Source of the DNA: Drosophila miranda
Taxonomy: Eukaryota; Arthropoda; Insecta; Diptera; Drosophilidae
Assembly: GCF_003369915.1 (NCBI RefSeq)
Contig: NC_046674.1
Location: forward strand, 3,348,001-3,412,000
Direction of reading: 5' to 3'
DNA: 64,000 nt
Below are positions 1-9,129 of the stretch, piece by piece (the first letter of the stretch is position 1; every line of letters begins with the position of its first letter). The position numbers and the translations under genes were made by a program. A model generated the notes under the pieces. That model made no database searches and had not been told where the DNA came from. It saw nothing but the letters and a program-made list of their open reading frames with translations.

Positions 1-459
1 CCAGCTCTTGAAGGATCTGAGTCGCTTCCAGAAACGCGCCTATACCAAAAACGAGATCAAGGCACGGGCACATCCTCGCTTCGTTTTGGGCATCCGGGAG
101 GCTTTAGCGCGGCTACGTATACAAAAAGTAAAATTTCTAATCATGGCCACCGATTGTGAGATTTGCCCAGGAGAACGTAAGAGCGTATAAGATATTCTAG
201 GATCAAACAATAATAATATATGTATTCTCTAGGTGGCCTGGACGAAACGATTGATGGATTGAAGGACTTGTGCCAGCAGCAAAAAGTGCCCTACTGCTTC
301 TCGCTTTTACGACGCGAGCTGTCCTATGCCCTTCAGAAGCGTGCACAGATCTCTTGTGTGGCCATTTTGGATTACGATGGGGCCAATGCCATATTTAATG
401 ATCTTCTCAGTGAGTTGAAAGAGGCCAAAGCAGAGTACAAACGGATGATTGCAGTGTGA
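1..459 (+). CDS. SBP2: SECIS-binding protein 2, C-terminal L7Ae domain (5' partial)
   Basis: Last two exons of a gene that runs off the left edge: <2-176 and 233-459, stop TGA at 457-459. The intron has donor GAAC|GTAAGA and acceptor CTCTAG|GT; the split codon would read CGT. The 133 visible residues are the C-terminal RNA-binding domain of the L7Ae/L30e/S12e/Gadd45 family. The segments PRFVLGIREALARLR, GLDETIDGLKDL and ISCVAILDYDGA match the kink-turn-binding fold of SBP2, and the order matches animal SBP2. By family knowledge, SBP2 binds the SECIS element in selenoprotein mRNAs and recruits the selenocysteine elongation factor to ribosomes. Its stop is only 77 bases from the stop of the convergent gene Gr66a, so the 3' UTRs probably overlap. 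SBP2 rather than a ribosomal L7Ae protein is favoured by the GLDET motif and the length. The exact exon junction is less certain than the identity. Confidence 0.82.
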
Positions 460-536
460 TGGTTTATTATGTGCTGAAATTGAACATAAGTGCAGGAAAA
501 GGTGCAAACAAGACAAAATATACATCAGCATCATCT

Positions 537-2246
537 TCAAACTGTTGGCGTTAGCATGGTGGTGGTAACCAGATCGTACAAAGTGGAGCTACCATTGTCC
601 ATATCAGTGGCAGCGCCAACCAAGCTGGCGGTATCATTCAGCGAATTGAATGTCTGAATGGCCTCCTTGGCCTGCTGGGCGGCCAAATTGAACTGAATCA
701 ATATGATGAGGTAGCTGGTGATGCCACCACTGACGCCGTATAACGTTTCCATGTCCAAAGTGAAGAATCCGCAGGCGGAGAAGTCCACCGAGTGATTGAG
801 CAGCTTCAACGACAAATGATTGACGATCTCGAAGAGCAAGTTATCATCCGCGACCACACCGCACTTGTGCAGGCTGATGCCAGTGCGCTTCGAGGCCAGA
901 GAGGTCTTCCAACTCAGGTAGATGAGATACACACACTTTCCGGACGTATAACTCAATGCAATGACAGTGATGAAAGGATTCTTGGCCGAGCGGAACAGTG
1001 ACGGTATCGACTGGAACTGTGTTGCGCAGTAGAGGAAATACAGCTGTGCCGTGAATATTAAGAATCCATACGCCATCAAAGAGAGAATCGGGTAGCTCCA
1101 CAGCTCGTTCATGGCCTTGCCAATCTCACAGATCTCGTCGTGCACCTGGCATAGATTGTTTAGCTTCTCCTCCACTTTGGACGCGTTGCTTAGCTCGCTC
1201 TCGTGTGCCATATTTACGGATATCGGATGATGAGTGGCCTTGTCAGAGGCCTCAATGGATTCGCCAAAAGAGTTCATCGAGTGGGAAACTGAAACCAGAC
1301 ATACAATGAACTTAAGATAAAAATATCCAAAATGTTCACCCACCAGGCGCCACCTTGTTCTTTCCAGATCCCTTTAGCGAGCCCATGTCCAAGCCGCCCA
1401 ACTCCCTGTACAGGTACTCCAAATTGCTGTCATACTCCGGTGGCTGGGAGCTGTCCAGCGTTCGACTGCTAGTGTCATGATCGCCGCGCAGCCACAGCTT
1501 GAACTTCTCGTGGGTGGCCACCAGCTCTTCCAGCGTCTGGTTGATGGCCTCGAAGCGTTCCTTCAGCGCATACAGCGAGACGGCAAACCAAATCTTGTCC
1601 AGCGTATTGATGAAAGTGGGAATGGCCGAGACAATCCACAGAACGGACATCCATTGGGTGTAATCGACGAGCTTGATGTACGTGGCTAACAGGATGGAGA
1701 GCTCAAAGAGGAACGTCATGATTAGCATAAACCGAATGCGTCCCCCAATGTGGCTGTTGTCTACCACACACTTTTCCTTGTACAAACGCTCGTCCACCTG
1801 ACGAATGCGCTCGTAGAGCTCTCCAATGCGGCCCTGGTTACGCAAGGCTGTTAACTGGTCCGTGCCCATCATAATGAGGCCAATGTAGGTGAGAAACAGC
1901 CCAATCACAAAGGTCAAGGTGCCTGGGGGATGGAATGAAGCAAGGTTAAATAACGGCGCCGCTGTCCTACAATCGTAATGGTCTACTGACTCTGCGAGGC
2001 CTTGAGGGTGCGATCCTCCTCCCCGAAGGAGTAAATCAGTATATTGTAAAGCAGTACATAGACGATCAGCATAGCCAGCATGTAGACCATGCCATTGCGC
2101 GACTTTTCCAGCACATTTTTGGTGCGAAACTTCTCCAGATCCTGCGGCAGTATCCCAGCAATCTTGGATATATAGAAGAGTAGCTGGAATTCCTTTAGCA
2201 ATGGCTGGACCATTGGCAGCGCACTTTCCGACTGGACCGGCGGCAT
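537..2246 (-). CDS. Gr66a: Gustatory receptor Gr66a (bitter/caffeine taste receptor)
   Basis: Three exons on the minus strand: 2246-1991, 1922-1344 and 1288-537 (stop TCA at 537-539, read as TGA). Junctions are AGA|GTCAGT to CCCAG|GC and CCTG|GTGGGT to TTTCAG|TT; both keep frame. The 528-residue product is close to the length I recall for D. melanogaster Gr66a and is collinear with it. It contains ISKIAGILPQDLEKF near the N-terminus, FGEEDRTLKASQS, KLVDYTQWMSVLWIVSAIPT and, in the last exon, VEEKLNNLCQVHDEICEIGK. The C-terminal family signature TLYGVSGGITSYLIILIQF is intact. By family knowledge this is a seven-helix, inverted-topology chemoreceptor channel subunit of bitter neurons, required for caffeine sensing. 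I chose the ATG at 2246 because it leaves an N-terminus like the known one; an in-frame ATG at 2306 would add 20 residues. A possible poly(A) signal (TTTATT on +) at 463-468 lies inside the SBP2 3' region. Confidence 0.95.
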
Positions 2247-2306
2247 GTTGAATGTCGACTGACCAACGTCTGACCCTCTGGATATTATGGACGGTCTGCA
2301 GGCCAT

Positions 2307-2658
2307 GCACTTAGCCTAATTAAATTGCTGCCGCACATTACAAGGGCAGCCCCACTCCAATCGTTATTATCATTATTAGTAATCTATTATGGGGTGTTTA
2401 GATAAAGATAACTCCATTTAAGGGTACAATACTGTGATGAATTTTTCTTTAACTTCGGGTTTATTTAAATATAGAATTTTTCGCCTGGGCTTTTGCACAA
2501 TGAACATTTGAGTGTATTGTAATTTAAGAGCCGAAATATGCACGGCCGTATGTTTGAAAAAATTGAGAATTTTCTAACGTAATCAGTTTTGTAGTGTACA
2601 TATGGTAGATGTATAAATTGTTTGTTTTTTGGTTGTATTTTGCTGCTACCGCCAGACC
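2307..2658. other. Gr66a-BI-1 intergenic spacer
   Basis: AT-rich spacer. It should hold the Gr66a promoter (to the right of 2306) and the BI-1 3' UTR. A TTTATT at 2460-2465 gives AATAAA on the minus strand about 195 bases beyond the BI-1 stop. I see no further gene. Confidence 0.5.
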
Positions 2659-4077
2659 TTAGTTCCTCTTGCGGCGCTCGTTTTGCTTTCGCTCCTCCTG
2701 AAATTAATTAAATTAATTGGTAAATTGATCCTCGCACTTATAGACCAAAGTGTATAAATATAGTTTCACAAACAGCCAGAAAACTTTGCAAATGTTTTTT
2801 CGATCTTATTGGAAATAAATATACTTTCCGCAAAATGGAGGAAAACTTGGGATCCTAGCTGGGAATTGTGAAAGTATAATTATTGCCTTGGCTATGCGGA
2901 AAGACTCGGCAAATACCGTCTGAATTTTTTAATCTCAAGAGATTTTTGACTTGGGGAAAACTATTGCAAAGTGTTCGGCGACCATTTGATTGGATTTTCT
3001 TGAATAGACTACTAAACCATAAAGGTCTTGAGCTGTGGGACGGGGGCTTACAGGCTATAGCAACTTAAATGTAAGCCCTAACGAATGGAGCATACCTTCT
3101 GGGTCAAGATTACGAGCAAACGACGGAACATGCTCAATACGTCGAAGAAAAGATCCAGGGCATGCTGTACAACATCGCGGTTACCATTGCGGCACTTCTG
3201 TACTATGTTTTGAGTATCGTAAACTATAAAAGCGGCCATGACGAATACTCCCACATATAGTTGAGTCTGTTTAATGGAGAAAATATGCGATTTAGATGGC
3301 ATCCACAGATTAGATTCACTTTTTTACTTACCACTTGAACGACGTACGACTTAAATATCATGTTGAAAAGGCTCAAAAGGGCCATGGTGTTGACCACGCT
3401 TACTAACATGCCGCCCAGGTATAGATACTTTCCCTGCTCGGCCAGGAGTGCGGCCAGCGAGAGCGATAGAAAGGTGACAAAGGTACCAGTGAGGGCCGTG
3501 ACGATAATGGCCGGATTGATGCTGCTTATGTAGCCCAACAGCGGTCCCAATGTCTGCCCAGAGCAAAATCCAAAGGCATAGAGCATGCTCAAACGTGTGC
3601 GATAGTTTTTTCCATCGTCCTTGTAGAAATGCAGCCCCAATACCAGCACCAGCGTGGCCAGGGCAGCCAGCACACCGAGATCTAGCACATCGCGCATCTG
3701 GCAGAGGGCTCCCACAGTTGTCGCGGCTGCAGTGCTGCCCAAGACCATGTACACCTTGGCCAGGTGCTGGCGCACATGCGGCTCACTGGGGAAGGGGGAG
3801 GATAAAGACAAGGTAAGCTAGTTTCAAGGACTATCGATTCGTTGGCGACCAACTGTTGATGTGGTTCAATACCAAAACAACACGTCAGTTCTATCACTTA
3901 TGACGCAGCGCGTCCCAAGCAAATTAAATTTTGCACCAGTGACTCTGGGCCAAGTGCAAGTCCCCCAGTGCCGCTTGCCCTTTTCCACTATTAGATAAAT
4001 ACTCACTAGCGATCGTTGAGCCCCGTCATAAACGTCTGAAAACGTTCGTTAAATTTCTGTGCTGTAGCTGCTGCCAT
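2659..4077 (-). CDS. BI-1: Bax inhibitor-1 (TMBIM6 family)
   Basis: Four exons on the minus strand: 4077-4007, 3785-3332, 3266-3096 and 2697-2659. Splice sites are CGCTA|GTGAGT to CCCCAG|TG, AAGTG|GTAAGT to AACAG|AC and AGAAG|GTATGC to TTTCAG|GA, and the frame is kept throughout. The first and last coding exons are short (23 and 12 codons) and easily missed. The product is 244 residues, the normal size for the family, with six to seven hydrophobic segments. Diagnostic stretches include KVYMVLGSTAAATT, GFCSGQTLGPLLGYI, FIVYDTQNIVQKCRNG and DLFFDVLSMFRRLLVILTQK, followed by a basic tail ending RRKRN. By family knowledge it is an endoplasmic-reticulum membrane protein that affects calcium leak and suppresses ER-stress-induced death. 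Its upstream region carries a Motif 1/DRE/Motif 6 promoter module (4255-4345). Nothing suggests damage. Confidence 0.96.
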
Positions 4078-4254
4078 TTTCTTGTTTTATTTCGCTTGCT
4101 AAATAGTTTTCAGATCTTATTAGTTTTTCAAACGGAGGAGTGAATCTGATATGTTCAGAGACAAACTGCTTTATGACTTGCTGAAATAAAGTTATACAAG
4201 ACGCCTACTTGTTTTCTTTTTCTGTAATTCACAAGTTTTAGTAAGTGATGTAAA

Positions 4255-4345
4255 CAGTGTGACCGCGGACGTATCGATAAAATATACCGTCCGACCCTCA
4301 GAAATATACCGAAACATACCGCCTCATTTTAAAAATATACCGTAG
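4255..4345 (-). promoter_or_regulatory. BI-1 core promoter module: Motif 1, DRE, GTATATTT boxes
   Basis: Read on the minus strand, four GTATATTT-like boxes (Ohler motif 6 type) lie at about 4281-4345. A perfect DRE, TATCGATA, is at 4272-4279. A Motif 1 site GCGGTCACACTG is at 4255-4266, closest to the gene and about 180 bases upstream of the ATG. This order and orientation recur at Cpsf6 and Syx7. These motifs are established TATA-less housekeeping core promoter elements in Drosophila (bound by M1BP and DREF). That this copy drives BI-1 is inferred from position. Confidence 0.8.
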
Positions 4346-4930
4346 AAAATACCGAGAACAACATTTTTTGTTCTTTATAAAAACGTAACAAAACAGTGCT
4401 TTCATTTAACTGGAGATTGCTATGATCCGCCTCTTTGCCACCCTGGCCTATCGTTCCCAGCTAGCAGGGTCCCACCTTTCCATGAGCGCCTTTTTTTGAA
4501 TTCGCGCGCTCCCTTTTCATATTCAGGGTCCCGCTCTTCTTCTCACTCTCGTCCCACCCAACTACCGTTTTCTACTCACTCATGACTACGTTTTACTTTC
4601 ATATTATATTCATGTTATATTTTCTTATTTATCTATTTTTTTAACAATATTAATTAATAACCTAGATTCTGCCGACGAATACAAATACTAATACAAAAAA
4701 ATACTAACAGAAAAATTAAAGCTGTGGGGACACAAACGTGTCTCCAGTCGGTGCTCCGCTGGATTCCTTGGTGCCGGTGCTCCGCTGACGGTTCTCGCAC
4801 CAGGTTTCCGGCCTGGCCAGTACCGGGCTGCTGCTGCCGATGTCCGCCGCTTCCGCTGATGTTGATGCCTCCGGCTGATGTCTTGGTGGGATCTTCGTCT
4901 CCACGATCACCAATTTTTTCTTGTTTTTTC
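4346..4930. other. Intergenic/transposon-flank DNA without recognisable gene
   Basis: AT-rich sequence with a C/T-rich patch at about 4430-4600. An open minus-strand frame covers 4716-5027. Only its upstream part (about 4950-5027) looks like transposase; the remainder, rich in Pro, Ser and Ala, I do not recognise. Confidence 0.4.
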
Positions 4931-4949
4931 TTTCAGGGAACGTGCGGCA

Positions 4950-5502
4950 TCCTTCATATAAGTCCTTATTCCTTATATATAAGTCCTTTAAATAACAGCT
5001 TAATATTAACTTATAAGTTTCAGACATAATTTTTATATATTATGTGTGTTACAGCTTTGCTAGACTGAAAAATGATATTAAATCTATTTATTATAGGCAA
5101 AATATAATCTAGAAAGTATAAATAAAATTTGACTGAAACGCTTTTTAAATTTGAGAGAGTGTATTCTGCAGATAAATTTTTTTCTACGGCCAATTCGTAC
5201 TCAAAAAAAAGAACAAGTGCATCCCACTGCTCAATCATACGTGCAATACAAGAATGCAGAGACAACCAGCGAATTTCATAATGATTGAGTATTTGATGCT
5301 CCGGAGAATTTAGAAATTTTTGAAATGCCTTAAATTTTCTGTGCCGCTTCGAGCTCTCAGAAAAGTAATTGAATGTATCCTTAATTGCTTGCACTAGACT
5401 TCTTGGTAGCATTTTACAAGCATAACTTGAAGCGAGAGCTACTGAGTGGCAAACACACTTTACAACGAGGGGGAACGTTGTGAGTTGCTGCGGAGACCGC
5501 AA
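4950..5502 (-). pseudogene. hAT-superfamily transposase fragment
   Basis: Minus-strand remnant of a hAT-type transposase. The open part (5502-5020) includes CHSVALASSYACK, FNYFSESSKRHRKFKAF, HYEIRWLSLHSCIARMIEQW and LVLFFEYELA. Together these resemble the RNase-H-fold and insertion region of the ZBED/SCAND3-like hAT group, notably the RWLSL signature. Near 5020-5030 the frame shifts and continues as ETYKLILSCYLKDLYI to about 4950. There is no N-terminal BED finger, no DDE start and no dimerisation domain, so it is a dead fragment. Its left edge is unclear. A + strand hAT C-terminal piece lies beyond the inverted-repeat element to the right, in the opposite orientation, so the two need not come from the same insertion. 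Confidence 0.7.
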
Positions 5503-5511
5503 CTCTACATT

Positions 5512-6560
5512 TATACCCGATACTTAGTCAGTATGGCTCTGCTCCGGCAGACGCCGCTAATATTAAACGACACGATAAAGAATGCGTGCAAGAGAGACAG
5601 AAAATCAGTCTGAGCGTGACGTCGGGCGCTGCGTAGCCACTGCGAATTGATTTGTTGCTTTTGGCTATACAAATTATCCGATCTGATCCAGATTCAGCAA
5701 TCTGTTAGATATGGTCATTATCTATGATTCTGCGTTTTTAGTTTTCTCGAATGTGCAATATTGTGGATGCAACAGATTTTCGTCCTTTGTGGGGGCGGAA
5801 GGGGGTGGGGCGAAATTTTGAGGTATACGTTTTATAGTGAGATCTAACAGAAGTGCGGATACCAAATTTGGTTACTCTAGCCTTAATAGTCTCTGAGATT
5901 TGTGGATGCCCCAGATTTTCGTCCTTTGCGGGGGCGGAAGGGGGTGTGGCGAAATTTGGACACGAAACGGTCAAGGTCCGATATCACAGGAGTGTGGATA
6001 CCAAATTTGGTTGCTATGGCTCTTATAGGTTCTGAGATCCTTGAACTCATATTTTGCAATTGGCAAAACAGACCATGAAACCTGTGTTAGAGAGAGACAG
6101 AGCGAGAAAGAATGAAATTGTTTTCTTGATTCTGGCTATAATAATTATACGATCTGGTTGAGATTTTACACTCTAGAACATATAGTCATCCTCTACGATT
6201 CTGCGTTTTTGGTTTTATCGTATCTTTAAAAATGTGGATGCCACAGATTTTCGTCCTTTGTGGGGGCGGAAGTGGGCGGGGCGAAGTTTTGAAATATTTT
6301 TGTAGCAGTGACATATCACAGAAGTCTGGATCCAAAACATCGTTGCTCTAGCTCTTATAGTCTTTGAGCACTAGGCGCTGAAGGGGACGGACAGACGGAC
6401 GGACGGACAGACAGACATGGCTCAATCGACTCGGCTATTGATCCTGATCACGAATATATATACTTTATGGGGTCGGAAACGATTCCTTCTGGACGTTACA
6501 CACATCCACTTTTACCACAAATCTAATATACCCCAATACTCATTTTGAGTATCGGGTATA
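5512..6560. mobile_element. 1.05-kb element with 13-bp terminal inverted repeats
   Basis: Bounded by TATACCCGATACT (5512-5524) and its exact inverse AGTATCGGGTATA (6548-6560). The right end also forms a near-perfect hairpin with TATACCCCAATACT at about 6527-6540. Inside are three diverged direct repeats built around AGATTTTCGTCCTTTG followed by a G-rich run (about 5766-5830, 5905-5970 and 6235-6300). A CCGTC/GACGG-type run and GAGTCGATTGAGCCATG (reverse strand) lie at about 6385-6435. There is no coding capacity. A 391-bp relative in opposite orientation lies at 37720-38110. It is a non-autonomous, MITE-like repeat; I do not name its family. Confidence 0.72.
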
Positions 6561-6578
6561 AAAATTGCAATGCAATTT

Positions 6579-6731
6579 TTGCCGTTAATGGCATCTTCCG
6601 TTCTCTCTGAACGGGTGTTCTCAGCGGCTGCTAATATATTAACTTAAAAACGTAATAGAATTACACCTGAGCGACTAAGTCGCATTTTGTTTTTGCAAAG
6701 CATAGACAAGAAGTACTTTTTTAAATATTAG
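6579..6731 (+). pseudogene. hAT transposase C-terminal dimerisation domain fragment
   Basis: The plus-strand frame beginning at 6579 reads LPLMASSVLSERVFSAAANI, then one in-frame TAA, then KRNRITPERLSRILFLQSI and a terminal stop at 6729-6731. The pattern (A-S-S-x-x-S-E-R-x-F-S, then KRN-x-x-x-x-E-R, then the L-x-L-x terminus) is the hallmark of the hAT family C-terminal dimerisation domain. It is a decayed 50-codon remnant immediately right of the inverted-repeat element. Confidence 0.75.
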
Positions 6732-6962
6732 TTTGACCTACAGTGAAATGAAAAGACTGCTATGAAAGCTATTTCTTTTATATTAAATATTTTTTAGTTT
6801 AGTCTTATAAGATGTAAAATACTGTTCTGAAAGCTCAGGTTTAATTTTTAAGATTAGCTTTTTACAATAATAATAATATAATATATGAATCAATCCGATG
6901 TATGATTTTGAGAACATCAAGTTTACTCACTAGTTTTAGTGATTAGTTTTAAAATAATAAAA

Positions 6963-7159
6963 ATAAGGACGAACATTTCCTCAATTCTATAATTTCTGAT
7001 CGGCTAGGGTATGCAGTCATTTCCAACGAACGGCTATCGAAACTATCGACTGGATAGTAGAGTTGCGCGCCTAAATTGCAGTCAGTAAGTGAAAAGGACA
7101 ATGCAATCCAGTGGAAAATTCGATGCAGGAAAGCACGATTTGAGAGGGCGAAAATTAAA
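6963..7159 (+). repeat. ~195-bp direct repeat, copy 1
   Basis: From TAAGGACGAACATTTCCTC to GCAGGAAAGCACGATTTGAG, nearly identical over about 195 bases to 13842-14037 and in the same orientation. It contains several CGATA-type sites (CTATCGAAACTATCGACTGG at about 7032-7051). No protein is evident, and the function or parent element is unknown. Confidence 0.85.
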
Positions 7160-8600
7160 AAAAAGTGCGTGTGGAAGTTTACCTACGCTACGTTTGTTAA
7201 TATAGATTTAAAAATCAAATTTTCATTGTTATCAGTGATTTCTAGAGATGGAAAGAGGAGTGTTGGCTAACGTTTAGATTTGGAACATTCCAGTTGCATA
7301 GCAAATACGACGCGCGCGCCACAGAAGCGAAACAACTTCGCTTCAAGAATACAAAAATTGATTGATTTTCTGTTCATTTGGCGCCTTATTCAAAAAAGTC
7401 AACGGTACATCTTTTTGAAAAACAAAATAGACGGTATATTTGTAAATTATAAAATATTGCAAGGCATCGGTTTGACTTAAAAATGTATCGTCAGATGCGA
7501 AAGACTAGATTTGGCCATTGGGACGTTGAGCTAGATTACAAACTATATAAAAACAGAAGTTGGAGCACATTACCTGTTTTAAACATGACTTAATAGACTG
7601 AGTGTTCGTTTGTATAAATTTTCATAGATTTCATTTAAGATCGCTATCACAGTTTAAAAATTGTACAAGACATCGTTTTTCTGCAGTTAAGCTCGTAACA
7701 TTTGATCCCTAAAGCCTAGGCCTCTCCCTGGGAGAGTTACAGGTGCATCAAACTGGTAAACGTAACATTCTGGTTTACAGAGGTGTTGTAAATGTTTGTA
7801 ACTAGGGGTTAGTGCGCCATGATCTTATTTGAATATCGTTTACAAAATGTATGTCAAGTAAAATAAGAAGTAAAACCTAAAAATATCAAAAACTAAAACG
7901 CAGATGATACAATACGAATGCAATGCTAGATTACTTTTATCTGCATACTTTTTAACACAGATCTGTTGTTAGGAACTACATAAAAGGTCGATTCGAGCGT
8001 TAGTAGAGTATTGCTATGCTAGATGCGGTCAGGGCTTTCGTTTATAGAGTAATTTAGTCTTATACTTCGGGCGGAATACACACTCATCCAACATATCTTA
8101 TATAAACATGATTTCACTAGGTTTCCTATCAAAACAGTGCACTCGGCGGATGAGATCAGTCGCGATTTAAAAGCTACAACTCCATTCACACACTTTCAGA
8201 GACAGGCAAAGGGTAATGATCGACTTAAATATAGAATATAGTATGGTACGGTATAAAATAAATAAAAAAAATTGAAACAAATGCATGACGAATGTTTACA
8301 ACAAAAGAATCATTGAAGTCATTGAAAATACATTTAAGTTGACGATTTTTGGCCTCAGTCGGCCTCAGAAATGATTTTGTTAATATAACAATTTCAGTAA
8401 AAATTGCACACAGCAGTGCAATTATAATTTTGGCATATTTTACATACAATTTTGTTGTACAATTATAAATTCATTAACTAATAAGGGCTGGTGGGTTTTT
8501 GTTTTTTTTGTTTAAATATATATATATATATAAAATACAAGAAGACACACAATGCAAGACAGTTTTGGTAAGGTTTCGTCGAACAATTATTTTTTTTTTT
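7160..8600. other. Intergenic, no recognisable gene
   Basis: AT-rich DNA. Short open frames (for example 7076-7270 and 7280-7480 on +, 8225-8449 on -) lack family motifs or plausible codon use. A short TA run is at about 8516-8533 and a T run at about 8590-8601. I see no RNA gene. Confidence 0.5.
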
Positions 8601-8614
8601 TCATAAGTATATGT

Positions 8615-9129
8615 TTTATTAAATAAACCGAAATATTAGAGTACAATAATATTGAAATTCTGCTGCGAAGAGGGCGGCGAAGGATTAGTTGTGTGATGAT
8701 CATCCATCCCATTGCCCATCTGTGTCGAAAATGTGCCACGATGACTGCCAATCGCATTCTCCATACAGTAGTGCTGCTTCTGGTGTTTCTGCTCCTCCTG
8801 ACGCTGCAAGAATGTGTCGAGTGAGGGTCCAGAGACAGTCAATGCGTCGTTGATGGTATAGAGGCTTGTCAACATATCGGCTTATTGTTTAGTATGTTTA
8901 GGAGAAACTATGTTATATGCCATATTCATATCCTACGTATTGGTAATGTTAGATACAAATTGAAAATCTGTTAATTTGTATAGCTTGTACAGTTGGCCGT
9001 CCACTGCCCACTGACCACCCACCAAGCTTGCGGCATTATTTGTTTGTTAATAAGAGTGTTGTGTATTTGTTACTTTATAATTCCTTCTCCTCTTTACTTT
9101 CGCTTGCGTGGCTGCTCATCCTTCAGCAG
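8615..9129 (-). other. Cpsf6 3' UTR / downstream region with a 79-codon ORF
   Basis: This lies between the Cpsf6 stop (9130) and a minus-strand AATAAA (TTTATT on + at 8615-8620). It contains a minus-strand ORF at 8875-8636 of 79 codons. It begins MLTSLYTINDALTVSG, has an amphipathic Gln/Glu-rich middle and ends QQNFNIIVL. It looks more protein-like than the surrounding frames, but I recognise no family. It may be chance 3' UTR sequence, a small downstream gene, or an alternative terminal exon. Confidence 0.35.
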
